In this document: piece after piece, positions 43,606 to 53,540 of the stretch
How the letters are laid out: every line of letters begins with the position of its first letter
Position numbering within the stretch: position 1 is the first letter of the stretch
Source: Desulfolucanica intricata
GTDB taxonomy: Bacteria > Bacillota > Desulfotomaculia > Desulfotomaculales > Desulfofarciminaceae
Direction of reading: 5' to 3'
DNA: 64,000 nt
NCBI RefSeq assembly: GCF_001592105.1
Contig: NZ_BCWE01000017.1
Span: forward strand, 31,218-95,217
Position numbers and translations under genes: made by a program
The notes under the pieces: generated by a model
Database searches by the model: none
What the model was told of the DNA's origin: nothing
Seen by the model: the letters and a program-made list of their open reading frames with translations, nothing else

Positions 43606-46245
43606 CTATATTTCCGAAGCATCCTTTACGTGCTTAAATTGCACATCCGGTAACACTTTAAAGTGGGCCCTTCCGCATCTAATCTTATCCCATTCGCTGT
43701 CGCGCAGCTTTGTTGGGTCGGTGGTGGATTTAGTTTCACTCACTAAATACAGTTTTTCTGCCTCACCCTCCGCCTGTTTAACTATGGCCCAGTCAGGATT
43801 ATATGTCCCCAGTGGCGTATCAACTTTAAACCAGCGCGGCAGCTTGATGAAAAGTTTGATATCAGTGCGACTATCTAGTTCACGGGCAAAATCGGCCTCC
43901 ACGTCAGAGTCAAATTCAATAGCGTCATAGATGGATTTTTTCACTTTCAGCATCCGGCTGATATATCCATGAATTTCATGACGGGGATCCTCAAAAAGAA
44001 ACATTTCGTAATCGGCCCCGGCGATACGTTCATATTTAATCCCGTCAACCATAATACTATTTAATGTCGAGCGAATGGCCCGGTTGACCTGTTCCAGAAA
44101 ACGCTGGGGATTAACCATTACATCGCTCAGCCTGCCCGACTTGATAAGAATATCGGCTATGGTACTGCGGGTCAATTCCGTTTCTCGCTGGATATAGCCT
44201 ATTAAATCAGGTATTTGTAGTGCTTCATAGACGGCATTACTTTCCTGCACCGCCAGCATGTGTTCAGTTACGCCTTGTTTGGTGATGTCAAGACTCATCT
44301 TTTGGGTAATTATTTTTGGGCTTTCAATAGCGGACATATTACGCACTTCTCGGGCTGCCTGGGTAATCAAGTCCTCTGTTTTATATTCAACTGAATAACG
44401 GGTTTTGTGTTTTATCCGCTCCCACAAGGCCAAAAAATGTTCGTCCAGCTGCCAGCCCTTTTTCAGGCGGGCCTTGCGGCGTTTCCGCTTGTTGCCTATG
44501 CGGCCTCCGTCAAATTTAACGCCGCATTCTTCCTCTATTTCGGTCTGCAACGCCCGGGCAAAATCCTTGTAGTTCTCATTGGCTACCACAGTTAAGCGGT
44601 TGATATTCGTTTCTAATACCCGGTTGCCCGTTTCGTCCACGGGTAGGCGCAAACCACGTCCAATCTCCTGACGTTTTTTAATATCTGAGCGTGTTTCATT
44701 AAGGGTACAAATTTGAAACACATTAGGATTGTCCCAGCCCTCCCGCAATGCAGAATGGCTGAAAATAAAGCGCAGTGGCTCTTTTACTGATAACAACCTT
44801 TCCTTATCCTTCATTATTAATTCATAAGCATTATCATCAGCTTTTGTACTCCCGTTGGTGTCTTTAGGCACTCCTTTTTGATTCTGAGCAAAATAACCGT
44901 TATGCACCAGTTCCACCGGCGGCAAATGCAGCGATTTGTATAGTGGATTAGTAGCCAGCTCCTGATAAATCTCTTCAAACCAGAGGCGAATTTTACCGTC
45001 TACCGGCGCGTAATTGGCTACCCGGTCAATGAAAAACAATGATAGCACTTTAAGCCGCCTACCTTCGGGCAGCGTTTGCATTATTTGCAATTCTTTATTA
45101 AGATGGTTTTTAACCGTTTCCCTGATTTGCACCTTCATTATTTCATTGGTATAACCGCCAATACTCTGGCCGGTTTTCAAGGTAACCCCGTTCGTAAAAG
45201 CAATAAAACCCATCCCTGCATCAATACCGGCAACTATATACCCTTGATATGATTCCCTACCGCCGGTTAAATCAAACAAATCGGTACCGTTTTTGCTAAC
45301 CGATACCGTGGTGCGCTTAACCACTCCGTTTCGCTGTACATCAAGGGTAAGCCTGGCGGTAATCTTTGTTTTGGTGGCTTTGATCGATTCCACGCTAATG
45401 AAGGGCTTATTGAAATCGGGCTCATCAAGAATCGAATCTACTTCAATCCGCTTGACCAGGTGCATATCATAGGCTTTAACCGGGTCCAAGCGATACATTA
45501 AATTGTAAAGATTACGATGGGTGGCCGAATACCGCAGAGTGCACAGGGGATTTAGACTAGCAATGGCTTTTTTAGCCTGCACGCTCTCCATGTTTTGCGG
45601 CTCATCTATAATAACAATGGGATTGGCAGCCTGTATAAACTCAATTGGCTTACGACCTGATAGCCGGTCGTTTTCTTTATAAATCACGTTGTTATCTTTT
45701 TTATTGAAAGCGTCTATATTGAGTACCAAAATCTGTAGCTGGTTAGAGTTGGCAAACTGCCGTAAAGTAGATACCTGTTTGGAATTATACACCCAGTAAT
45801 CAAAGGGCTGGTTACCATATATATCTTGAAAATGCTGTCTGGTTATCTCAATATTTTTCAGTACACCCTCACGGATGGCCACACTGGGAACCACAATAAT
45901 AAATTTGGTGAATCCATATTGCATGTGTAACTCATAGATGGAACGCAAGTACACATATGTTTTACCAGTACCTGTCTCCATTTCCACGGAAAAATTCATA
46001 CTTTCCAAAACTTCAGATTTCTCAAGTCCATTATGCTCTTGAACCTTTTGCACATTGGCGAGAATTATTTCCGGGCCAAGTATCAGCCTGTTGCCTAAAC
46101 CTAATTCGGCAAAGAGTATACCTGATTCTCCGGTTATATTTATTTCAAATTGTCCTTGTGCCCGGGGTTGGCCTTCAAATATATTCACTATCGCATTAAT
46201 AGCGTCCAGTTGATACTGCTGGTGGCTGTCAAATTTTATTTTCAT
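43606..46245 (-). CDS. Type III restriction enzyme, Res subunit
   Basis: 879 residues. Superfamily 2 helicase motifs: Walker A in METGTGKTYVYLRSI (near residue 95), DEAD-like VIIDEPQNME (near 215) and motif VI QEIGRGLRLP (near 530). The C-terminal nuclease has the PD-(D/E)xK pattern YNPDWAIVKQ... LVSETKST (near 835). Res uses ATP to travel along DNA and cleaves near two opposed unmethylated sites, together with Mod. It starts 12 bp after mod. Confidence 0.93.
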   Translation of the reverse strand: MKIKFDSHQQYQLDAINAIVNIFEGQPRAQGQFEINITGESGILFAELGLGNRLILGPEIILANVQKVQEHNGLEKSEVLESMNFSVEMETGTGKTYVYLRSIYELHMQYGFTKFIIVVPSVAIREGVLKNIEITRQHFQDIYGNQPFDYWVYNSKQVSTLRQFANSNQLQILVLNIDAFNKKDNNVIYKENDRLSGRKPIEFIQAANPIVIIDEPQNMESVQAKKAIASLNPLCTLRYSATHRNLYNLMYRLDPVKAYDMHLVKRIEVDSILDEPDFNKPFISVESIKATKTKITARLTLDVQRNGVVKRTTVSVSKNGTDLFDLTGGRESYQGYIVAGIDAGMGFIAFTNGVTLKTGQSIGGYTNEIMKVQIRETVKNHLNKELQIMQTLPEGRRLKVLSLFFIDRVANYAPVDGKIRLWFEEIYQELATNPLYKSLHLPPVELVHNGYFAQNQKGVPKDTNGSTKADDNAYELIMKDKERLLSVKEPLRFIFSHSALREGWDNPNVFQICTLNETRSDIKKRQEIGRGLRLPVDETGNRVLETNINRLTVVANENYKDFARALQTEIEEECGVKFDGGRIGNKRKRRKARLKKGWQLDEHFLALWERIKHKTRYSVEYKTEDLITQAAREVRNMSAIESPKIITQKMSLDITKQGVTEHMLAVQESNAVYEALQIPDLIGYIQRETELTRSTIADILIKSGRLSDVMVNPQRFLEQVNRAIRSTLNSIMVDGIKYERIAGADYEMFLFEDPRHEIHGYISRMLKVKKSIYDAIEFDSDVEADFARELDSRTDIKLFIKLPRWFKVDTPLGTYNPDWAIVKQAEGEAEKLYLVSETKSTTDPTKLRDSEWDKIRCGRAHFKVLPDVQFKHVKDASEI

Positions 46246-46257
46246 CCTATCATCACC

Positions 46258-48132
46258 TTATACCGTACGGAATTGGATGTCATGCGATTTCATTTCCAAT
46301 ACCGTATTGGTTTTAAGCTTGTCCTGGCCATGAAAAGCAGTATCCAGACAAATTACTTGCCGGGGCTGCAGTTTCAACATCCCCCGCAAAGTTTCACGGT
46401 AGATAACCTGTTCCAAACAGACTAACAACTGCCCATCGGCAACGGAGAACACGTGCTGCCCACCTGCAGTTATTCTTTCAACCTTAGTCGTTAAGGGCAG
46501 CCCGGCTTTTATTAAAATTTCATAAAGGATATCCAATTGGGACCGGTCGGTTTTAAGGTTATCTGCAAAGAGGGTTAATTGTTTAGCTAATTCATCTGCA
46601 TCTCGCGACGCTTCGGCTGCATCCCAGATTTTAAAGTTACTGGAGGTGAGTTTGAAAACTTTAAAGCCGCGGTCTTGTTTAGTATCTTTATCAGTAACAT
46701 CTTTTTTTCCGTTTGCGCCTTTCAATCTTGCAATGGCCTGACGGAGACGTTCTTTAGTAATATTTACGATTGTTGGATAATCAGTTTTTTTGGTTGGCTC
46801 AGGAAGTTGAACTAAAATGAATTTACGGTTACCGTCATCCTGCTCATTTATTTTTAGCACTGCTTCACCGGTTGTTCCAGTACCTGCAAAAAAGTCAAGG
46901 ATAACGTCATTGGAATCGGAAGTTGTAGCTATACGAAGTATTCGATCAACTAGTCTTGTGGGTTTTGGTGTATTAAAAACGCTATCAGATCCAGCAAATT
47001 CAACCATTGACAATAATTCTTTTTTTGCTTCCTGTGTATGTCCGACATCCTTATATTTCCACAAAGTTTGAGGAACCAGGCCTTCCTTAACCTCTGATAG
47101 ATAGCGTTTTAAACGCGGCATATTATTACCTTCTGGTCCCCAAAAAATTCTTCCATCTGCATCCAGTTGCTTAAATTTATCTTTTGAAACACGCCAGTAG
47201 GTTCCTTTAGGCGGTCCTGCAATTATACGGCCCGAAGGACATGTTACTGAATAAGTACCCTCGCTGTAATAGTTGCGAGCACATAAATCAGACGAGGTCC
47301 AAGGACCACGAGGGTCATTATCGGGGTTGTTATATCGGGCTTCCATTTCTGCTGTACGTGGTAAAAGATTAGGGGACCAAATTTGGGCATTTCGGGCATA
47401 TATAATAATGAAATCATGATCTACTGAAAAAAGTCTGGCAGTATTTTTTGGGGAAAAAACTTTTTGCCAAATGACTGTTGCCACAAAATTCTCTTCCCCA
47501 AAAATCTCATTCATTAGCAACCTTAAGTTATGCACCTCATGATCATCAATGGAAACAAAAATAACCCCGTCTTTCCGTAATAAGTTCCTGGCCAAGAAAA
47601 GCCTGGGATACATCATATTAAGCCACTTGGAATGAAACCGGCCGTCGGTCTCAGTGTTAGTGGTCAACTTAATGCCATCACCGTTCTTTTGTCCCGAATA
47701 ACGCAAGTAATCTTCTAGACCTTCCCGGAAATTATCAGGGTAAATAAACTCATTTCCTGTGTTATACGGCGGGTCGATGTAAATCAACTTAACCTTACCG
47801 TGATAACTTTTCTGCAAAAGCTTGAGCACTTCCAGGTTATCGCCTTCGATGATCAAGTTTTCAGAAGTATCAAAATTTACCGACTCACCAGGCACCGGCA
47901 CCAGGGTGCCGACGCTGGGAGTTTGAATATTTTTGATTGCTTCCGATTTACCCGCCCAAGTTAGGCCGTAGCGCTCCCGGCCCGTGTCCACTTCTTCACC
48001 CAGAACCTGTTTAAGGGCCTTAAAATCAATTTTGCCTTCCCGAAAAGCTTCCGGTAACAAATCACGAAGTTTATTTATTCTCTCCACTACGATATCCTTT
48101 GATCGTAGATCAATTTTTTTGATTTCACTCAT
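46258..48132 (-). CDS. Type III restriction-modification DNA methyltransferase, Mod subunit
   Basis: 624 residues. Beta-class order of N6-adenine methyltransferase motifs: the catalytic DPPYNTGNEF comes first (near residue 119) and the AdoMet motif LDFFAGTGTTGEAVL later (near 420). The target-recognition region lies between them. AAGGAGAG precedes the ATG. It heads the four-gene operon. The 3' end of this gene is duplicated as a fragment at 51864-52035. No simple-repeat tract typical of phase-variable mod genes is seen. Confidence 0.93.
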   Translation of the reverse strand: MSEIKKIDLRSKDIVVERINKLRDLLPEAFREGKIDFKALKQVLGEEVDTGRERYGLTWAGKSEAIKNIQTPSVGTLVPVPGESVNFDTSENLIIEGDNLEVLKLLQKSYHGKVKLIYIDPPYNTGNEFIYPDNFREGLEDYLRYSGQKNGDGIKLTTNTETDGRFHSKWLNMMYPRLFLARNLLRKDGVIFVSIDDHEVHNLRLLMNEIFGEENFVATVIWQKVFSPKNTARLFSVDHDFIIIYARNAQIWSPNLLPRTAEMEARYNNPDNDPRGPWTSSDLCARNYYSEGTYSVTCPSGRIIAGPPKGTYWRVSKDKFKQLDADGRIFWGPEGNNMPRLKRYLSEVKEGLVPQTLWKYKDVGHTQEAKKELLSMVEFAGSDSVFNTPKPTRLVDRILRIATTSDSNDVILDFFAGTGTTGEAVLKINEQDDGNRKFILVQLPEPTKKTDYPTIVNITKERLRQAIARLKGANGKKDVTDKDTKQDRGFKVFKLTSSNFKIWDAAEASRDADELAKQLTLFADNLKTDRSQLDILYEILIKAGLPLTTKVERITAGGQHVFSVADGQLLVCLEQVIYRETLRGMLKLQPRQVICLDTAFHGQDKLKTNTVLEMKSHDIQFRTV

Positions 48133-48604
48133 AGCCTGTTTTCTCTCCTTAAATAACCACTTACATCCGCTAATCTCATCAGCACTTATATTAATGTATT
48201 ATATCAACTAAATATTCGGTAACTTAGTCTATCGTCATAATTTCTACTTAAGTTACTGAAACCCTACCTTATTAAAGTAATTTAGATTTAAAGAGCTAAT
48301 AAAAACAAGATATAAAGCACACAACCGAACAACGTTATTAATTCTAATGTCTTTGGGCGAAAAAAAATATCAAATATACTTTAATGCGAATAAAACTTTC
48401 GCACGGCTACTTCGTATCCTTGTACTATGTTTTATGGGTCTTATTGGTGTTTAATTATTACGTATAGTTTAAGCGAACCATTATGATGCATTTGCAACAT
48501 TTTAATGCAAGTTTTAATGCTCAAGGTATACACGGGATTGCATTTTACAAACATTATATTTCGTGTTAGCATATTAATAAATAAGACAGGAGAGCAATTG
48601 TTTT
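48133..48604. other. Divergent AT-rich intergenic region
   Basis: 472 bp between mod (minus) and the wHTH gene (plus), so promoters of both should lie here. The direct words TTTTAATGC at about 48500 and a GCGAA/TTCGC pair near 48387 are candidate operators. I cannot assign boxes with confidence. Confidence 0.4.
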
Positions 48605-49534
48605 ATGGTAAAGAAACGCTTTAACATATTAATGGAAAATACCTATGATGAAGAGGATACCATTTTAAGGACATTTTACGAGGCTTGGAGAGAGTACAAT
48701 AAAGGTAAAAGTGAGCCTTTTTTCCCCGTTTTTAATACGTTTATGGAAAAACACCTTAAGGAATTAGAAGCCGGCCCGCTTAGGTTATTTCTTTTTTTCG
48801 GTTTTCGTGCTAATAACCAGTATGGCCACAGTTGGTATAGTATTGAGAAGATAGCAGAATACTTTAATACCCAGCCCCGTACCATCAATAATTGGATTAA
48901 GAAGCTTGTTGATGAGGGACTGATTTACCGGGACCGTAAAGGAAAAAAATCAAATACAACTTATCTAATACCCTACAGTACAACCTTAATACGCCTACAA
49001 CCACCCAAAGTTTATCAAGAGGCTTCGGAACTGGTAGATGCGCTCATAGAGATTGTAAAAAAATATCAACACATATACGGAAGTATAATTGGCGTATATC
49101 ACCTTTTTCAGTGGAAAATGAAAGTAAAAGCTAAAAGAAAAGTTCCTAATCGTAATGGGAATACACAATGGGTTTTAATCTTATCCCAAAGGGACAATGG
49201 CCCGGTAACTGCTCTATACTACCCGTTACAGCATTTCGACGATTATGGGGTGAGTAAGCTCTATATTGACGATCATCAGTTATTTAATAGTCCGCTTAGG
49301 TATGAAAACAAACAAATTTTGGGATTGGCTTTAAATCATGAATTTCAAATAGATGGTCCAGCCAAGTGGGAGGCAATTTCCGAGTTAGTTGAAGATTTGC
49401 GTCATGTAGATACAGAATTCTTTGAGCAAAGGGCAAGGGAATTTTTAGAGTATGGAAAAATCGAAAAGGTTTTAGAAGAAGTAGATGAAGAAAATGGAGA
49501 TGCAGATAATGAAGAAAATGAGCAAAGGAGTTAG
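48605..49534 (+). CDS. Winged-helix DNA-binding protein, possible replication or partition-type regulator
   Basis: 309 residues, ATG after AGGAGA (about 9 nt). A winged helix sits near residues 75-125 (WYSIEKIAEYFNTQPRTINN, WIKKLVDEGLIYRDRKG). The C-terminus is very acidic (EEVDEENGDADNEENEQ). The layout resembles N-terminal domains of plasmid or phage replisome-organiser proteins, but no initiator motif is clear. It is divergent from the type III operon and could also be its regulator. Confidence 0.7.
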   Translation: MVKKRFNILMENTYDEEDTILRTFYEAWREYNKGKSEPFFPVFNTFMEKHLKELEAGPLRLFLFFGFRANNQYGHSWYSIEKIAEYFNTQPRTINNWIKKLVDEGLIYRDRKGKKSNTTYLIPYSTTLIRLQPPKVYQEASELVDALIEIVKKYQHIYGSIIGVYHLFQWKMKVKAKRKVPNRNGNTQWVLILSQRDNGPVTALYYPLQHFDDYGVSKLYIDDHQLFNSPLRYENKQILGLALNHEFQIDGPAKWEAISELVEDLRHVDTEFFEQRAREFLEYGKIEKVLEEVDEENGDADNEENEQRS

Positions 49535-49661
49535 AGGAAAATCAGCTTAGAAAGGCGTGCTTAAATCAGCTCCTTTAGCACCTGCAAAGCAGGTAGGGGA
49601 CACTCTCTTTCGGGCATGTCCCCCACATAAAGTGTAAGTCTTTCATGTATAAAAAATAAAA

Positions 49662-49760
49662 AAACTACCAATCAGACTGGTAGTTTCGAGGACTGATATT
49701 AGCGCGTTCACAAGAACGAACCATCAGTCTCAATATTTACTCGCACTCACAAGAATGAGA
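49662..49760 (+). ncRNA. Structured leader upstream of DUF3800
   Basis: There are three stems: AAACTACCA/TGGTAGTTT; GACTGAT/ATCAGTC enclosing CGTTC-ACAA-GAACG; and a weaker ACTC...GAATGAG stem. A unit of the form CGCnnTCACAAGAAYGA occurs twice, 43 nt apart, each time in a loop. It ends 76 bp before the DUF3800 start. Published comparative work describes several RNA motifs (DUF3800-I and others) upstream of this gene family, so a member or relative is plausible. The 49535-49661 stretch shows a GGGGACA/TGTCCCC hairpin only. Confidence 0.5.
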
Positions 49761-49835
49761 ACAAATATATAATGATATATTATCTAATCGAAGCCAATTT
49801 GTCAATCTTGAGCGTTAGAGAAACGAGGTTTTATT

Positions 49836-50636
49836 ATGCAAACAGAGCAAGCAATTAAAGTGTTTTTTGATGAAAGTGGCAAAGGTTCGGATAAACCCAA
49901 CTTGATGGCTGGACTTGTAATCCCGGCTATTATTTATCATTCTCCAGAATTAGAATCATATTCCAACAAGTTGAGGGATAAAAAACTTAAACTCCATTGG
50001 AAATCTTATGCCGGGGATGCCAAGAAAAGAGAGGATATAACTGGTATTATGGGGGTTTTCAATAAATTCTGTGGTATGACCAAGTTAAACGTCATTAATT
50101 ATGATTATTCAGTTCTTACCGGTCGAAAGGAATTTGACAGTAACACGGTTGAGCGGATGATTTATACCAAGTTCCCGGAAAGAATTATTTACGGGCTTCT
50201 ACGCGGCTATGGGAAAAATGTTTATATTAAGACCGATATCTTTATTGAGCACTCAAGTGAATATGAAGTTCTCCGACTTCATGACGTTGTTAAGGAACAA
50301 TTAAATACGCAATCACTTTACCGGGGAGAGCATTACATCGTTGAGAATAGTAAGCTCGCTCCTAAAGGAGAGGAAATAGGTGTTGAATTAACCGATTTAT
50401 TAATTGGTATTATTCGCACAATCATTAAAAATCAACCTAATTCCAAATCAAAATCTGTTAGCAGCAAAAATACTTTAATTATTCAGTTATTGAAAAACAA
50501 GGACTTTCGTTCTTTCATTGAAAGAATTAGATATTTTGAATGGACAAGCTCAAAAGATTTAGCGGAAATTAATTTTAAGGATTATATGCAATTGTTCTTA
50601 TCCAATCATTACGAAGAATGGTTTACTAACACTTAG
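49836..50636 (+). CDS. DUF3800 family protein
   Basis: 266 residues. It begins with the DUF3800 signature: IKVFFDESGKGSDKPNLMAG (DES acidic motif) and LVIP, followed by KLHWKS and a later acidic patch VELTDLLIGIIRTI. The family is thought to have an RNase H-like fold. It is frequent in mobile elements and defence islands. No partner gene is coupled. An ACGAGG ribosome site lies 7 bp before the ATG. Confidence 0.85.
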   Translation: MQTEQAIKVFFDESGKGSDKPNLMAGLVIPAIIYHSPELESYSNKLRDKKLKLHWKSYAGDAKKREDITGIMGVFNKFCGMTKLNVINYDYSVLTGRKEFDSNTVERMIYTKFPERIIYGLLRGYGKNVYIKTDIFIEHSSEYEVLRLHDVVKEQLNTQSLYRGEHYIVENSKLAPKGEEIGVELTDLLIGIIRTIIKNQPNSKSKSVSSKNTLIIQLLKNKDFRSFIERIRYFEWTSSKDLAEINFKDYMQLFLSNHYEEWFTNT

Positions 50637-50781
50637 CAGCAAGGGCCATGCCTAAGAATCATTCCTCCTGTTTTTTCTCGTTTACAACAAATGTCTCAAT
50701 GCATTGTGCTTGTTAGAACAGTCGGAAAAGCTGAGCAAAAAACTTTAGAACTACTACAAAAACGAAAATTATTGCTTTGAA

Positions 50782-51159
50782 TTAACTAATCCTAGTTACG
50801 TTGGATTCCCTAACTTTCCAGTTACCATCTTTATAATGAACTATCACTTCTACTCCGACTGCCCCTAAACCTGAACGATACTTGGAACACTCAAAAAAGA
50901 TGTTATTTTTAGATTTAAACTCAACTTTTTCAATTCTAAGAAGTACACCATTCAAAGCCGTTGTGTCAGGATTGTAAAAACCCTTTTCTTTAAGTTCTCC
51001 GAAAGTAGCATTCATCACCTCAACTTTATATTTTCCCTTAAAGAAGTTTAAAATTTCTTTTTTAGCTTGTTCATCCAATTCATTAAAATTACTCATATCA
51101 ATAGCTGTCTTAGTGCGAAATCCACTTTTGGTTTGGCGGTATTCCTGTATGTATAACAA
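50782..51159 (-). CDS. Hypothetical protein, possibly truncated at the 5' end
   Basis: 125 codons. The more plausible start is the internal Met at about 51096 (MSNFNELDEQAKKEILNFFK). The end (GVEVIVHYKDGNWKVRESNV) looks like an extracytoplasmic beta domain that ends a longer protein. No ribosome site supports either start, so it may be the remnant of a larger gene. A hairpin at about 51163-51195 (CCAGGG/CCCTGG) precedes it. Confidence 0.45.
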   Translation of the reverse strand: MLYIQEYRQTKSGFRTKTAIDMSNFNELDEQAKKEILNFFKGKYKVEVMNATFGELKEKGFYNPDTTALNGVLLRIEKVEFKSKNNIFFECSKYRSGLGAVGVEVIVHYKDGNWKVRESNVTRIS

Positions 51160-51277
51160 AATAAGCCCAGGGTTGAGTTTTTCCCTGGACTTACTCTAGA
51201 CACTTAATAATAAATGTGTAACAAAAAGGTTATCAATGTTTTTTAAAAGTAATACCTAAAATAAAACCAGCAATAAG

Positions 51278-51460
51278 TTATAATAATAAAAAATTATAGA
51301 AATAATTGTTGACTCTAAATAATTGCTCCTTGAGCTGCCAATACGTTACTACCCCAAAAGGAGCTGATGGATAATCGTATGGTATCCATTGAATACTTAG
51401 CCATGCCAATAGAATAAAATTTGTAGCAAAACCTACCAAAAAGTATTTTAATGAAAACAT
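51278..51460 (-). CDS. Small membrane protein, unknown
   Basis: 60 residues, ATG after AGGTGAG. One membrane helix (YFLVGFATNFILLAWLSIQW), then a polar part and a hydrophobic tail. No family recognised. Confidence 0.5.
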   Translation of the reverse strand: MFSLKYFLVGFATNFILLAWLSIQWIPYDYPSAPFGVVTYWQLKEQLFRVNNYFYNFLLL

Positions 51461-51659
51461 GTTAATCTCACCTATTTTGAATTATCTTTCGGTAAATAAG
51501 TATATATAATTTTTTTCCAGGATAATGTAACATTTATCTAGCTTTATTATAAATCCTAAAAGAGAAAACTAGATTAAATTTGTTCCTCTTATAGTTTAAT
51601 TACTTTACATTTCATAACATAATATTACAAAATCAAGAGGTATCTTAGCCTTGCCTTTA

Positions 51660-51800
51660 TTTTATTGCAGTTACTAATAATGTTACCGGCTCATTGTTAT
51701 CAGTAGTACCCTCTAGGATATAAATAGGTAATACATCTTGCTGATGTTCGGGTGCAGGTTCAGTCCAATAGGCAATAGAACTTTTTGTAATTTTTTCATG
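51660..51800 (-). pseudogene. C-terminal remnant of an unknown protein
   Basis: The minus strand reads SSIAYWTEPAPEHQQDVLPI, then LEGTTDNNEPVTLLVTAIK and a stop. There is no start or family clue. It lies beside the duplicated mod fragment. From 51461 to 51659 I see nothing. Confidence 0.3.
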
Positions 51801-51863
51801 TTAGCCGTACCTAGTATAGATAATGCCTTTACCTTTCTTTACTTCTTCAAAAGCTTCTAGGGC

Positions 51864-52035
51864 GCAAAGTTTCACGGTAGATAACCTGTTCCAAACAGAC
51901 TAACAACTGCCCATCGGCAACGGAGAACACGTGCTGCCCACCTGCAGTTATTCTTTCAACCTTAGTCGTTAAAGGCAGCCCGGCTTTTATTAAATTTCAT
52001 AAAATATATCCGGTTGTGACTGATTTGTTATAAGG
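51864..52035 (-). pseudogene. Duplicated fragment of the type III mod gene
   Basis: About 165 bp are nearly identical to 46387-46555 inside mod (for example AGATAACCTGTTCCAAACAG and AACGGAGAACACGTGCTGCC), with small deletions that break the frame. It has no start, motif or promoter. The rest, 52036-52320, has no recognised gene. Confidence 0.85.
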
Positions 52036-52320
52036 TTATCTGCCTATTACTGCAAGCAGAAAGCACAAAAAACGTTTTCTCCTAAACTGACAGAAAAAAC
52101 CGCAAGTTTATGTCTTGGTTCTTCTAACGGTTCATATTTAGGATAAAATATCGTTTTCGCAATGGATTTCCTAAAGCCTTATATTTGGTTATTTCCAAAA
52201 TCGCGTGTAAGATACAGTTGCCACAGGTAGCAGGGGCTTGGCCTGTTGGAGTCTCCAAAAACACTATGTTTGGCTAACCACGGGCCTTTCAATCATAGCA
52301 ACTTCAGGATAGACATTAAA

Positions 52321-52839
52321 TTAATGTTCACTACTTAAAAATTTATCCAAAGAGAGTTGGAGTTTTGACCAACCAAGATCCTGTACATGTTTTAAAGGCC
52401 AACCTGCATGACGTAAGTCTTTAACAAGATTTATTAAGGTGGTTTTATCCTGGGAATTAACAGCTCCATTTGAACTAACTATCCGCACTGCTACCGGTAC
52501 ATACTCTTCTTGTAGACGAAAAGATAATTGCCCCATCAAAGAACTAACTCGTGAAGGTGTGCCACTGGTAAGATGAACCATTTGATTAGCAGCAAGGGCT
52601 GCTAATTCAGCCTCAACTATTTGCTCATAAACTTTTGCTTTAAACTCCGGGCTTTCCCAATTTGCTTGAGGATTCTCAACAAGTTTTACCAGACCATTTA
52701 ACCCTGCTAGTGTTAGATTAGAGAAAGATGTTATATTACCGAGAGCAATGTTTCTTTTATCCTTAATATGAATCCCTAGCCAAATATTTGATATTAAAGA
52801 AATTGCCAAGAAAAATATCAAGAAAACTTTTGTTTTCAT
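52321..52839 (-). CDS. Membrane-anchored hypothetical protein
   Basis: 172 residues from the ATG at 52839, since GGTGGAGGATG lies upstream. One N-terminal membrane segment (VFLIFFLAISLISNIWLG) precedes a helical extracytoplasmic domain (LAALAANQMVHLTSGTPSRV, LVKDLRHAGWPLKHVQDLGW). No family recognised. Its design resembles that of the next gene, 180 bp upstream, so the two may be distant paralogues. Confidence 0.65.
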   Translation of the reverse strand: MKTKVFLIFFLAISLISNIWLGIHIKDKRNIALGNITSFSNLTLAGLNGLVKLVENPQANWESPEFKAKVYEQIVEAELAALAANQMVHLTSGTPSRVSSLMGQLSFRLQEEYVPVAVRIVSSNGAVNSQDKTTLINLVKDLRHAGWPLKHVQDLGWSKLQLSLDKFLSSEH

Positions 52840-53021
52840 TTTATTTTCATCCTCCACCTAAGATTGTTTGTTCGTTTGATTTCTAGAACACGATAAGTCG
52901 GTAAAATATCGGGGGTAAAAGTAATTCATTGATATTTGAGAGCTTGTGAGTAGTCTTCCCCCGTTTAATATAGACAGCAAGTTCAGAGGTTACTAATAGA
53001 GAGTTTTATAATCGCAACAAC

Positions 53022-53540
53022 TCACCTGACTTCATATATTTTTAAAAATTTCTTTATCCGCAATGTAATCTCTTCTTTGCTTAGTTTCTGGGTTTCTGCT
53101 ATATTAAATGTTTCTTTGGCCGCATTTATTAGCACTTTTTGTTCTTTTAGTAGCTCATCCTTTTTTGTTTCCGGTATTTCTTTTGATATTATTTTTTCTA
53201 AGTTATCAACTAAGGAAAAGGAGAAATCATTGAGCACAAGATTTCCGTTTACTTCAAGAAAATTAGTAATAAAATATGATAATCTATTACTTGATTCAAT
53301 CAATAATAAACTATTAAGTTTAAACTCGCTGGGGTCAATTTGATTTTGAGAAATAGTTACTTCAAGACGATGCAAAGCCGAATAATAGCTATTCATATCA
53401 TTTTTTAGAGTACCTAACTGCTGGTAATTTAGCGATTTAATCTGTCCCCACAAGAAGCTATTTAAACAGAGAGAGATAATAAAAAGGAAAACAATGAATT
53501 TTAATATAATACTGCTTAGGTTTTGTTTCTTAAATTTCAC
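53022..53540 (-). CDS. Membrane-anchored hypothetical protein
   Basis: 172 residues, GTG start after AGGTGA. An N-terminal membrane segment (FIVFLFIISLCLNSFLWG) is followed by helical sequence (YSALHRLEVTISQNQIDP, KLSKEEITLRIKKFLKIYEV). No family recognised. Its 5' end and upstream DNA are duplicated at 29556-29850. Confidence 0.65.
   Translation of the reverse strand: MKFKKQNLSSIILKFIVFLFIISLCLNSFLWGQIKSLNYQQLGTLKNDMNSYYSALHRLEVTISQNQIDPSEFKLNSLLLIESSNRLSYFITNFLEVNGNLVLNDFSFSLVDNLEKIISKEIPETKKDELLKEQKVLINAAKETFNIAETQKLSKEEITLRIKKFLKIYEVR

Noticed and set aside
49662..49760. Type III toxin-antitoxin reading of the DUF3800 leader
   Set aside because: Only two repeat units and no ToxN/CptN/TenpN-like protein; DUF3800 is not a known partner of such RNAs.
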